Origin: Variovorax sp. Root473
GTDB taxonomy: Bacteria; Pseudomonadota; Gammaproteobacteria; Burkholderiales; Burkholderiaceae_C
Assembly: GCF_001426505.1 (NCBI RefSeq)
Contig: NZ_LMEV01000017.1
Location: forward strand, 1,271,155-1,335,154
Direction: 5' to 3'
Length of the DNA: 64,000 nt
Shown: one piece after another, positions 1 to 7,072 of the stretch
How positions within the stretch are numbered: position 1 is the stretch's first letter
How the letters are laid out: each line of letters begins with the position of its first letter
Position numbers and translations under genes: made by a program
Notes under the pieces: model-generated
The model's input: the letters and a program-made list of their open reading frames with translations, nothing else
What the model was told of the DNA's origin: nothing
Databases searched by the model: none

Positions 1-695
1 TCATCTCGCCCTGCTGGTCGTCCAACGGCCAGCAGTTGGCCTATGTGTCCTTCGAGTCGCGCAAGCCCGTGGTCTACGTGCACAACGTGGCCAGCGGCCA
101 GCGCCGGCTGCTCGCCAACTTCAAGGGCTCCAACAGCGCCCCGGCCTGGGCACCCGACGGGCGCTCGCTGGCCGTCACGCTCAGCCGCGACGGCGGCTCG
201 CAGCTGTTCACCATTCCGGCCAGCGGCGGTGAACCGCGCCGCCTCACCCAGAGTTCGAGCATCGACACCGAGCCGGTGTACTCAGCCGACGGCGGCACGA
301 TCTACTTCGTGAGCGACCGCGGCGGCGCGCCCCAGATCTACAAGATGGGCGCCGGCGGCGGCAACCCGACCCGGGTCACCTTCAGCGGCACCTACAACAT
401 TTCTCCATCTGTCAGCGGCGATGGCCGGTGGTTGGCCTACATCTCGCGGGTCGGCGGTGCGTTCAAACTCCACGTAATGGAGTTGGCCACCGGCAACGTC
501 GCCGCAATCACCGACACCACGGCCGACGAGAGTCCGAGCTTCGCGCCCAACAGCAAGTTGATCGTCTATGCCACCCACCTGCAAGGCCGCGAGGCGCTCA
601 TGACGACCACGCTGGACGGAAAGATCAAAGCCCGTTTGGCTGGCCAGGCGGGAGACATCCGCGAACCGGACTGGGGTCCGTTTCAAAAGCAATAA
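1..695 (+). CDS. tolB: TolB, periplasmic beta-propeller of Tol-Pal (C-terminal part)
   Basis: This is the C-terminal end of TolB; the reading frame is open to the left edge, so the start lies outside the window. The visible part consists of repeated beta-propeller blades, each with a WAPDG-, YSADG- or VSGDG-type motif followed by a short strand, as in the C-terminal propeller domain of TolB. The family is periplasmic, binds Pal and TolA, and helps constrict the outer membrane during division. The stop is followed after 36 bases by pal, the usual tolB-pal-cpoB order. The open frame from the edge encodes roughly 230 residues, about half a TolB. Confidence 0.95.
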   Translation, partial: ISPCWSSNGQQLAYVSFESRKPVVYVHNVASGQRRLLANFKGSNSAPAWAPDGRSLAVTLSRDGGSQLFTIPASGGEPRRLTQSSSIDTEPVYSADGGTIYFVSDRGGAPQIYKMGAGGGNPTRVTFSGTYNISPSVSGDGRWLAYISRVGGAFKLHVMELATGNVAAITDTTADESPSFAPNSKLIVYATHLQGREALMTTTLDGKIKARLAGQAGDIREPDWGPFQKQ

Positions 696-731
696 GCATT
701 GACCAGATAAATTTACTTGAGGAGTTCGAAA

Positions 732-1250
732 ATGTTGAAACGTACGATCTATTCGCTCGCCATCGTGGCGCTCATCGCTGGTTGCTCGTCGGGCACCAAG
801 CTCAACGAAACGCCGGTCACTGACCGCAGCGGCACGGCCGGCGGCCAGCAGGGCGGCGCTGCCGCCGTGGCGCCCGTGACCATCGACCCCAACGCCAACA
901 CGGCGCAAGGTCCGGTCGGCGTCGAGCGCATCGTGTACTTCGACTACGACAGCTACACGGTCAAGCCCGAGTTCCAGTCGGTGATCGACGGCCATGCGCG
1001 TTTCCTCAAGGGCGCCACGCAACGCCGCATCTCGATCGAAGGCCACACCGACGAGCGCGGCGGCCGCGAGTACAACCTGGCCCTGGGCCAGAAGCGTTCC
1101 GAGGCCGTGCGCCGTGCGCTCACGCTGCTGGGCGTGAGCGACAGCCAGATCGAAGCGGTGAGCTTCGGCAAGGAAAAGCCCGCGGCCCAAGGCTCGGGTG
1201 AAGAAGTCTGGGCGCAGAACCGCCGCGCCGAAATCCGCTACACCCGGTGA
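732..1250 (+). CDS. pal: Pal, peptidoglycan-associated outer-membrane lipoprotein
   Basis: A 172-residue lipoprotein. The N-terminus MLKRTIYSLAIVALIAGCSS is a lipoprotein signal with lipobox LIAGC, so Cys18 should be lipidated. A linker rich in Gly, Ala and Pro follows, then an OmpA-like peptidoglycan-binding domain containing the EGHTDERGGREYNLALG signature. Pal anchors the outer membrane to peptidoglycan and partners TolB. The ATG at 732 was chosen because a GAGGAG ribosome-binding site lies just upstream (719-724); the frame extends to a TTG at 717, but that would destroy the signal peptide. It sits between tolB and cpoB, and its stop codon overlaps the cpoB start. Confidence 0.97.
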   Translation: MLKRTIYSLAIVALIAGCSSGTKLNETPVTDRSGTAGGQQGGAAAVAPVTIDPNANTAQGPVGVERIVYFDYDSYTVKPEFQSVIDGHARFLKGATQRRISIEGHTDERGGREYNLALGQKRSEAVRRALTLLGVSDSQIEAVSFGKEKPAAQGSGEEVWAQNRRAEIRYTR

Positions 1251-2002
1251 TGCAGCCACGTGCACTGTGGCGAGGCGCGGCCCTCGCCGCTGCCTTGCTC
1301 TGCGCGTCGGCCGGCTCGCAGGCTGCGCTGTTCGAGGACGACGAGGCGCGCCGTGCCATCCTCGACCTGCGCCAGCGCGTCGAAGCCATGCGCCAGCAGA
1401 CCGACCAGCGCCTGGCCGATGAAAACGGCCAATTGCGCCGCAGCCTCCTCGACCTGCAAAGCCAGATCGAGCAGATGCGCGGCGAACTGGCACGCATGAC
1501 CGGCCAGAACGAGCAGCTCACGCGCACGCTGAGCGAAATGCAGTCGCGCCAGGCCACCATCGACGACAAGCTGCGCCAGAACGAGCCTTCCAAGGTCTCG
1601 ATCGACGGCCGCGAGTTCAACGCCGATCCGAAGGAAAAGGCCGATTTCGAAGCTGCCCTGGGCATTTTCCGTTCGGGTCAGTTCGCACAGGCGCAAACCG
1701 CTTTTGCCGAGTTCGTGAAGCGCTACCCGCAAAGCGGCTACAACGCGTCCGCGCTCTTCTGGCTCGGCAATGCGCAGTACGCCACGCGCAACTACAACGA
1801 AGCCATTGCCAATTTCCGCTCGATGCTCTCGCTCGCGCCCGACCATGCCAAGGCGCCGGAAGCCGTGCTGTCGATCGCGAACTGCCAGATCGAACTGAAG
1901 GACACGCGCGCTGCACGCCGCACGCTGGAAGACCTGACCAAGGCCTACCCGCAATCGGAGGCTGCACAGGCCGGTCGCGAGCGTCTGTCGCGCCTGCGTT
2001 GA
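1250..2002 (+). CDS. cpoB: CpoB (YbgF), cell-division coordinator with TPR repeats
   Basis: A 250-residue secreted protein. A signal peptide (LAAALLCASAGSQA) is followed by a coiled-coil segment rich in Gln, Arg and Leu, roughly residues 40-110, matching the trimerisation domain of the family. The C-terminal half has TPR-like repeats beginning at ADFEAALGIFRSGQFAQA and containing the typical SALFWLGNAQY helix. CpoB links peptidoglycan synthesis to Tol-Pal constriction. ATG at 1250 shares its A with the pal stop (TGATG), which indicates translational coupling; a GTG one codon earlier is the alternative start. Confidence 0.94.
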   Translation: MQPRALWRGAALAAALLCASAGSQAALFEDDEARRAILDLRQRVEAMRQQTDQRLADENGQLRRSLLDLQSQIEQMRGELARMTGQNEQLTRTLSEMQSRQATIDDKLRQNEPSKVSIDGREFNADPKEKADFEAALGIFRSGQFAQAQTAFAEFVKRYPQSGYNASALFWLGNAQYATRNYNEAIANFRSMLSLAPDHAKAPEAVLSIANCQIELKDTRAARRTLEDLTKAYPQSEAAQAGRERLSRLR

Positions 2003-2032
2003 CGCAATGACCGTTTCAGCGGAGCTTTCCGC

Positions 2033-2884
2033 TTGAGCGCCTTGCCCGAAGCCTCACCGCTCCCCATGGCCGCCGCGGATGTCTTGACCGACACCGCGGC
2101 GCCTGATTTTGCGCGCCGCTTCGGCGGTCTCGAGCGCCTGTATGGCGTGACCGGTGCCGCACGCATCCGCCATGCCCATGTGCTGGTCGTCGGCATCGGC
2201 GGCGTGGGCTCCTGGGCGGTCGAGGCGCTGGCGCGCAGCGGCGTGGGGCGCCTGACGTTGATCGACTTGGACCACGTGTCCGAATCGAACATCAACCGCC
2301 AGATCCACGCGCTCGACTCCACGGTGGGGCAAGCCAAGGTCGAGGCCATGCGCGAGCGCATCGCGCAGATCAACCCTGATTGCCAGGTGCTCGCCATCGA
2401 CGAGTTCGTCGAGCCCGACAACTGGACCTCGCTGCTCGAAACCGCGCAAGCCGTCCACGGGCCGGTGCACGCGGTCATCGACGCCTGCGACCAGGTGAAG
2501 GCCAAGCTCGCCATGGCCGCATGGGCGCGCGCGGCGTCGCGCGGCACCGCGTTCATCACGGTGGGGGCAGCGGGCGGCAAGCGGCAGGCGCACAAGGTCG
2601 ACATCGACGATCTGTCGCTCGTCACCCACGACCCGCTGCTGGCCCAGCTTCGCCAGCGGCTGCGCAAGCTGCATGGTGCGCCGCGCGAAGGCCGCAAGAT
2701 CGGCCTGTCCTGCGTGTTCAGCCGCGAGAGCGTGGCACCGCCGGACGCGTCCTGCCAGATCGATTCGGGCGATGGCTCGCTCAACTGCCACGGCTACGGA
2801 TCGGTGGTCAGCGTGACCGCCACCTTCGGTCAATGTGCAGCGGGGTGGGTGCTCGACGAAATTGCGAGAAACAGCACGCTATAA
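2033..2884 (+). CDS. tcdA: TcdA (CsdL), tRNA threonylcarbamoyladenosine dehydratase
   Basis: A ThiF/MoeB/E1-like enzyme of 283 residues. It carries the nucleotide-binding loop VVGIGGVGSWAVEALARSG and the downstream LIDLDHVSESNINRQ motif of the superfamily. TcdA uses ATP to cyclise t6A37 of ANN-decoding tRNAs to ct6A. The TTG at 2033 was chosen as start because GGAGC lies about 7 bases upstream; an ATG at 2066 has no visible ribosome-binding site. It follows cpoB by 30 bases. Its TAA stop lies inside the TATAAT box that probably drives the following tRNA-Lys. Function is confident; the start is less so. Confidence 0.9.
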   Translation: MSALPEASPLPMAAADVLTDTAAPDFARRFGGLERLYGVTGAARIRHAHVLVVGIGGVGSWAVEALARSGVGRLTLIDLDHVSESNINRQIHALDSTVGQAKVEAMRERIAQINPDCQVLAIDEFVEPDNWTSLLETAQAVHGPVHAVIDACDQVKAKLAMAAWARAASRGTAFITVGAAGGKRQAHKVDIDDLSLVTHDPLLAQLRQRLRKLHGAPREGRKIGLSCVFSRESVAPPDASCQIDSGDGSLNCHGYGSVVSVTATFGQCAAGWVLDEIARNSTL

Positions 2885-2885
2885 T
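2880..2885 (+). promoter_or_regulatory. -10 box of the tRNA-Lys promoter
   Basis: A perfect TATAAT about 50 bases before the mature tRNA-Lys 5' end. It overlaps the last codon and stop of tcdA. No good -35 hexamer is visible at the expected spacing, so promoter strength is uncertain. Confidence 0.5.
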
Positions 2886-2935
2886 TCAAGGCTTTGCCGG
2901 ATTCGACGCCGGCAAGAAGCAAGAAAAATGGTTCC

Positions 2936-3011
2936 GGGACGTTAGCTCAGTTGGTAGAGCAGCGGACTTTTAATCCGTTGGTCACTGGTTCGAATCCAGT
3001 ACGTCCTACCA
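2936..3011 (+). tRNA. tRNA-Lys (anticodon TTT)
   Basis: A 76-base cloverleaf. It begins with GGGACGT, has the D-arm AGCTCAGTTGGTAGAGC, the anticodon loop CTTTTAA with anticodon TTT, and the T-arm GGTTCGAATCC, and ends ACGTCCTACCA with an encoded CCA. A rho-independent terminator follows at 3032. Confidence 0.98.
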
Positions 3012-3031
3012 AACCTCTTGATTGCCAGAAG

Positions 3032-3066
3032 GCCGCTATTTCCAAGAATGGCGGCTTTTCTTTTTT
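3032..3066 (+). terminator. Rho-independent terminator after tRNA-Lys
   Basis: A 9-bp stem, GCCGCTATT paired with AATGGCGGC (one T-G wobble), with a 6-base loop. It is followed by TTTTC and six more Ts. Confidence 0.9.
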
Positions 3067-3204
3067 CTGCGGCTCGGATCACGATGGCGCTCGAGTTGTC
3101 GTGCGCTGTGTCGGAGGCGTGGTCACCAAAGCAGCGGCCGCCTGCGTCGCAGGTGCTTCCCCTCGTTCAAGCTCCCGTGCTAGGCTGAAATCAGGAGGCC
3201 TGTC

Positions 3205-5538
3205 ATGGTGATTGTTTCGCGCTTGTTCTCTGTCCTGGTGATCCTCATGGGGCTGGGCCTCGCGATCGGCGGCGCTCAGCTGGTCTGGCTCAAGGGCTCG
3301 CCTTACTACCTGCTGGCGGGGTTGGTCCTTGTCGTGGCCGCGCTGCAGATCTGGCGCGGCCGCCGCAGTGGCGCCTTGCTGCTGGCAGTGCTGGCTGTGC
3401 TCACGGTGCCATGGGCACTGTGGGAAAGCGGCGCCGATTTCTGGGCACTGTTTCCGCGCGTGATGGCGCCGTTCGCCCTGGCAGCGATCGGCCTGTGGCT
3501 GGCGCCTTCCGCGAGCGATGGGACGCGGCCTGCGCCGTGGCGTGTGGGGGGCGTGGTGTTCGCGTTGCTCTTCGTGATGGGCTTCGGCCTGGCCTTCATG
3601 CCGCATGGCGTGGTCCGCCCCGATGCATCGATGGCCTACCAGCCGCCCACCGGAGACAACCAACCCGTCGACTGGAGCGCCTACGGCCGCACCACCGAGG
3701 GCCGGCGCGATGCACCGTTCAACCAGATCAACCGCGAGACGGTCGGCAAGCTCCAGCTCGCGTGGAGCTATCGCACCGGTGACCTCAAGCCCGGGGTGGA
3801 CCAGCACACGCCGCTGCAGCTCGGCGACACCGTGTACAGCTGCACACGCAACGACAAGATCATTGCGCTCGATGCGGACACGGGCAAGGAACGCTGGACC
3901 TTCGACCCGCAGGCCAAGTCGCCGTTCTGGCAACGCTGCCGCGGACTGGGGCACTACCGCGCCGAGGCGGCGGCCCCGGCCGCTGCCAGCACGACCGCTG
4001 AAGGCCAGTGCCGGGACCGCATCATCCAGACCACCATCGATGCCCGCCTGATCGCGCTGGATGCGCGCACAGGCAAGCCCTGCAAAGACTTCGGCGACAA
4101 GGGGACCGTGGCCCTGTCGCAGAACATGGGACTCGTACGGCCCGGTTTCTACTTCCAGACCTCGGCGCCGCTGGTGGCGCGCGACCTGATCGTCGTGGGT
4201 GGCTGGGTGGTCGACAACCAGATGCGCGGCGAGCCCTCGGGCGTGATCCGCGCCTTCAGCGCGCGCACCGGTGAACTCGTGTGGGCCTGGGACCTGGGCA
4301 ACCCCGACACCACGCGCCTGCCGCCCGAGGGCCAGACCTACACCCTGGGCACGCCGAACATGTGGACCACCGCGTCCTACGACGACAGGCTGGGCCTCAT
4401 CTATGCACCGCTGGGCAATGCCACGCCCGACTACTACGGCGTGGGCCGGCCCGCGCATTCGGATGCCTACAACGCCACGCTGGTCGCACTCGATGTGGCC
4501 ACGGGGCGGCCGCGCTGGAAGTTCCAGACGGTGCACCACGACATCTGGGACTACGACTTGCCGTCGCAGCCGGCCCTGATCGACCTGCCCGACGGGCAGG
4601 GCGGCAGCACGCCGGCCGTCCTGCAGACGACCAAGCGTGGCCAGATCTTCCTGCTCAACCGCGCGACGGGCGAACCGCTGGCCGAAGTGACGGAGAAGGC
4701 CGTGACGCAGGAAGGCGCCGTGCCGGAGGAAAAGCTGTCGCCCACGCAGCCTTATTCGACCGGCATGCCCTCCATCGGCGCCGAGCGCCTGAGCGAGCAG
4801 CGGATGTGGGGCATGACGATGTTCGACCAGCTCCTGTGCCGCATCGAGTTTCGCAAGCTGCGCTATGACGGCGACTTCACGCCGCCGGGTCTCGTGCGCT
4901 CCATCCAGCATCCGGGCAACGTGGGCGGGCTGAACTGGGGCAGCGTGTCGGTCGACACGGCCAACCAGCGCGTGTTCCTCAACGACATCCGCGTGCCGAG
5001 TGTGTTCCAGCTCGTGCCGCGCGACGACTACGCAGCTTTCTCCAAGAAGTACCCGCCGGTCAGCGACGGCCACGGCCCGTCGGCGCAGCTCGGAACGCCG
5101 TACGGCATCTACACCAACATCTGGTTCTCCGCGCTCGGCGTGCCCTGCGTGCAGCCGCCGTTCGGCACCCTCACCGCGATCGACCTGAAGACGCGCAAGG
5201 TGGCCTGGCAGGTGCCCGCCGGCACGGCCCAGCAGTTGGGCCCGATGGGCGTGAAGCTGAACATGCCCATGCCCATCGGCATGCCGACGTACGCTGGCAC
5301 GCTGTCGACGGCGGGCGGCCTGGTGTTCTTTGCGGGGTTCCAGGACTTCTACTTGCGCGCCTACGATGCACAGACCGGTGCCGAGGTCTGGAAGCACGAG
5401 ATGCCGGTGGGCTCGAGCGCCACGCCGATGACGTATGTGTCGCCCAGGACGGGCAAGCAGTACATCGTCGTTTCGGCGGGCGGAGCGGCCTATTCGGCGG
5501 AGCGGGGCGACTACGTGCTGGCGTTCGCCTTGCCTTGA
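3205..5538 (+). CDS. gcd: Membrane-bound PQQ-dependent dehydrogenase, glucose/quinate/shikimate family
   Basis: A 777-residue quinoprotein. The first ~135 residues hold about four to five transmembrane helices, as in E. coli Gcd (796 residues). The rest is a periplasmic eight-bladed propeller with repeated W-motifs. DQHTPLQ near residue 200 matches the conserved active-site His segment of Gcd, and TTKRGQIFLLNRATG carries the conserved lysine region that contacts PQQ. The family oxidises aldoses or quinate/shikimate in the periplasm and passes electrons to ubiquinone. The sequence alone does not settle the substrate. AGGAGG lies 6 bases before ATG 3205. No PQQ synthesis genes are in the window. 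Confidence 0.88.
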   Translation: MVIVSRLFSVLVILMGLGLAIGGAQLVWLKGSPYYLLAGLVLVVAALQIWRGRRSGALLLAVLAVLTVPWALWESGADFWALFPRVMAPFALAAIGLWLAPSASDGTRPAPWRVGGVVFALLFVMGFGLAFMPHGVVRPDASMAYQPPTGDNQPVDWSAYGRTTEGRRDAPFNQINRETVGKLQLAWSYRTGDLKPGVDQHTPLQLGDTVYSCTRNDKIIALDADTGKERWTFDPQAKSPFWQRCRGLGHYRAEAAAPAAASTTAEGQCRDRIIQTTIDARLIALDARTGKPCKDFGDKGTVALSQNMGLVRPGFYFQTSAPLVARDLIVVGGWVVDNQMRGEPSGVIRAFSARTGELVWAWDLGNPDTTRLPPEGQTYTLGTPNMWTTASYDDRLGLIYAPLGNATPDYYGVGRPAHSDAYNATLVALDVATGRPRWKFQTVHHDIWDYDLPSQPALIDLPDGQGGSTPAVLQTTKRGQIFLLNRATGEPLAEVTEKAVTQEGAVPEEKLSPTQPYSTGMPSIGAERLSEQRMWGMTMFDQLLCRIEFRKLRYDGDFTPPGLVRSIQHPGNVGGLNWGSVSVDTANQRVFLNDIRVPSVFQLVPRDDYAAFSKKYPPVSDGHGPSAQLGTPYGIYTNIWFSALGVPCVQPPFGTLTAIDLKTRKVAWQVPAGTAQQLGPMGVKLNMPMPIGMPTYAGTLSTAGGLVFFAGFQDFYLRAYDAQTGAEVWKHEMPVGSSATPMTYVSPRTGKQYIVVSAGGAAYSAERGDYVLAFALP

Positions 5539-5565
5539 GTCGGGTAGTGCAGGCGACGGCAGGCG

Positions 5566-5802
5566 CTACGCCGAGGCGCGCCGGTCTTGCGCTGCTGTCT
5601 GCGTTGCGAGGTTGGCGGTGCCTTCATTGCAGGGCTGGACCTCCAACGGATCGCACGGGCTGCTGATCTGGCGCCCGTCGAACTTGATCCGGATGTGTGA
5701 ATTGCTCGCGCCGGCGACGGTGCCGAGGCGGCCGCCGCAGATGACGCGGCTTCCTCTTTCAAAGCTCACGCCGTAGCGCTCGCGGATATCCTTGAGGCCC
5801 AT
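5566..5802 (-). CDS. Small hypothetical protein with a beta-rich core
   Basis: A 78-residue protein of unknown function. The centre (RVICGGRLGTVAGASNSHIR followed by IKFDG) reads like a small beta-barrel of KOW/SH3 type. The C-terminal 20 residues are Ala/Gln/Arg-rich and probably disordered. The start is preceded by AAGGGA about 8 bases away. It stands alone, convergent with the PQQ dehydrogenase. I do not recognise a named family. Confidence 0.55.
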   Translation of the reverse strand: MGLKDIRERYGVSFERGSRVICGGRLGTVAGASNSHIRIKFDGRQISSPCDPLEVQPCNEGTANLATQTAAQDRRASA

Positions 5803-5953
5803 GTGATTGATCCCTTTTTCCCTGTGCTGACAGTGGATGAATCATCCTTTGAGCCTGCGCGGAACCGCGTAAGCCGCATTCCGTTACATCGTGTAGGAAA
5901 CGAGATGGGTGGACGGAAGGCGGGCGCCTCGCGGCAGCGTGGCAAACGCGCAT

Positions 5954-5978
5954 GAAAAAGCCCTCGCGAGGAGGGCCT
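5954..5978 (-). terminator. Minus-strand rho-independent terminator
   Basis: Stem GCCCTC/GAGGGC with a 5-base loop, followed on the minus strand by TTTTT. It lies about 150 bases downstream of the minus-strand TATAAT at 6138-6143. No gene is evident between them. Confidence 0.75.
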
Positions 5979-6131
5979 GTTCGGAATGTGGTCGTGAACT
6001 CTTACGCGGTCCACGCTACGGCAAAGATTCGTTTGCGGAAGTCGTTGTTGTTTTTCTCGTCGCTATGACTTCGACGCGCTGGTGTGAGATTCAGCTTGCC
6101 TGGCCAGGCAATGCCCGAGCAATTCGGGCAA
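5954..6131 (-). ncRNA. Candidate structured small RNA or tiny mRNA
   Basis: A transcription unit inferred from a perfect -10 box (TATAAT, 6138-6143, minus strand) and a terminator at 5954-5978, giving a transcript near 180 bases. Its 5' end folds into TGCCCGA/TCGGGCA (7 bp), followed by the perfect 16-base palindrome TTGCCTGGCCAGGCAA. No good start codon with a ribosome-binding site is visible, although one frame stays open for about 48 codons and ends in RKRIFAVAWTA. It could be a regulatory RNA, a short peptide gene or a decayed gene. Confidence 0.3.
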
Positions 6132-6137
6132 CCGACG

Positions 6138-6143
6138 ATTATA
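6138..6143 (-). promoter_or_regulatory. Perfect minus-strand -10 box
   Basis: TATAAT on the minus strand with no protein gene downstream. The -35 region is poor. It is reported because it pairs with the terminator at 5954-5978. Confidence 0.4.
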
Positions 6144-6193
6144 TACCAGGATCAGCCGATCTTTCCCCGAGCTGCCAACCGCGTAGCGTGCGG

Positions 6194-6222
6194 GCAAAAA
6201 ACAGCCCGCACAAGGGCGGGCT
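6194..6222 (-). terminator. Minus-strand rho-independent terminator
   Basis: Stem AGCCCGC/GCGGGCT (7 bp) with a 6-base loop, followed on the minus strand by GTTTTTTG. It probably ends transcription from the gene at 6471-6983, leaving a ~250-base 3' tail. Confidence 0.75.
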
Positions 6223-6470
6223 GGAAGATGACCTGCTGGAGGAGGGAGGATCAGAGGTGCAGGCCACCGGGAGAAACCTCACTGTGCCCGGCGAATCTGT
6301 ACGCAACCTGACCTCTCGAAGAGAAGCCCTTTGCGGCCTCAGTCTTCGTCCTCCCACTTGCCGATCACGGACCTCCGTGCGGTGAGGGGCACGCGCACCG
6401 CTTCGTGTGCGGAGGGGCTGTGGCAGCAAGCAGCGGCGCATCACGTCCCGCCTGCGGCGACTGAGAAGGC

Positions 6471-6983
6471 TCAGGCTGGCTTGAGCCGTTCGACAGGTTC
6501 GGGCGGCGTGAGAGCCAGTGTGGTGCTCACGCGCACGCAGTCCTTGATGTGCTGTTCGCCCAGCGCGCGCAGCGCGGCATACCCGAGCGCGGCCGACACG
6601 ACCTGCCCGGCAATGGGCACGTACTTGGTGGCCTGCTTGGCGGTGAGGCGGATGCCGGCATGGCGGGCGAGCTTCATGAGAAGGTCGCGCGTGACGAGGC
6701 GCCCGACGAGCAGGGCGCCGAGCGTGGTGGCGGCCTTCTGGATGCGCTCGCGCTGGTGCGGCGCGAGCTTTTCGACCTGGGTGACCGAGAGGCCGAACTC
6801 GGCGCTGATCTGCGGCACGAGGCGCGAGAGCAGCGCTGCGTCGGCCATCCAGTCGATGCCGGGCAGTGGCACGGCGCTGGCGGCGGCGGCCATGAGGGCC
6901 TTGCGGCCGATCAGGCGTCGGCTGCGGTGGATGGCCGCGATGAGTTTTTCATCGCCCCGGGCGAGTTCGATGGCAGATGGCAT
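6471..6983 (-). CDS. Small hydrophobic conserved protein (DUF697/EcsC-like)
   Basis: A 170-residue protein. It has an N-terminal amphipathic part and a central segment (ALMAAAASAVPLPGIDWMAD, then PQISAEFGLS) that resembles the hydrophobic C-terminal domain of DUF697/YcjF-like proteins. A second hydrophobic stretch, TKYVPIAGQVVSAALGYAAL, probably packs against membrane. AAGGAG lies 9 bases before ATG 6983. It follows the ABC-F gene by 89 bases on the same strand. Function unknown; the family assignment is from memory of the sequence pattern. Confidence 0.7.
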   Translation of the reverse strand: MPSAIELARGDEKLIAAIHRSRRLIGRKALMAAAASAVPLPGIDWMADAALLSRLVPQISAEFGLSVTQVEKLAPHQRERIQKAATTLGALLVGRLVTRDLLMKLARHAGIRLTAKQATKYVPIAGQVVSAALGYAALRALGEQHIKDCVRVSTTLALTPPEPVERLKPA

Positions 6984-7072
6984 GCAGCGTGGCTCCTTGG
7001 CGTTCCCTGACCTTGCCATGCTACCCGGCTCGCGCCGGCCGGCCGGTAGCCAGCCGCGCGCGGCCAGGGGGC

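Larger units (their letters stand above)
5803..6470. other. Gene-poor stretch with terminators and a candidate RNA
   Basis: These 668 bases contain no convincing protein gene. They do contain two minus-strand terminators (5954-5978 and 6194-6222), a perfect minus-strand TATAAT (6138-6143) and two hairpins or palindromes just downstream of it (6112-6130 and 6096-6111). Weak open frames on both strands have unnatural composition. The right part, 6230-6470, may simply be the 3' untranslated region of the gene at 6471. Confidence 0.5.

Noticed and set aside
3079..5397. A 772-codon open frame on the minus strand opposite the PQQ dehydrogenase
   Set aside because: It is His/Arg/Val-rich with no motifs, as expected from the complement of a GC-rich gene; the plus-strand frame has clear family motifs.
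5954..6143. tmRNA (ssrA) as an explanation for the structured transcript
   Set aside because: There is no tRNA-like end with CCA and no tag peptide ending in ALAA; the length is also too short.
6139..6444. A 101-residue minus-strand ORF
   Set aside because: Arg/Pro/Ser-rich composition, it runs through a terminator hairpin, and it has no ribosome-binding site.
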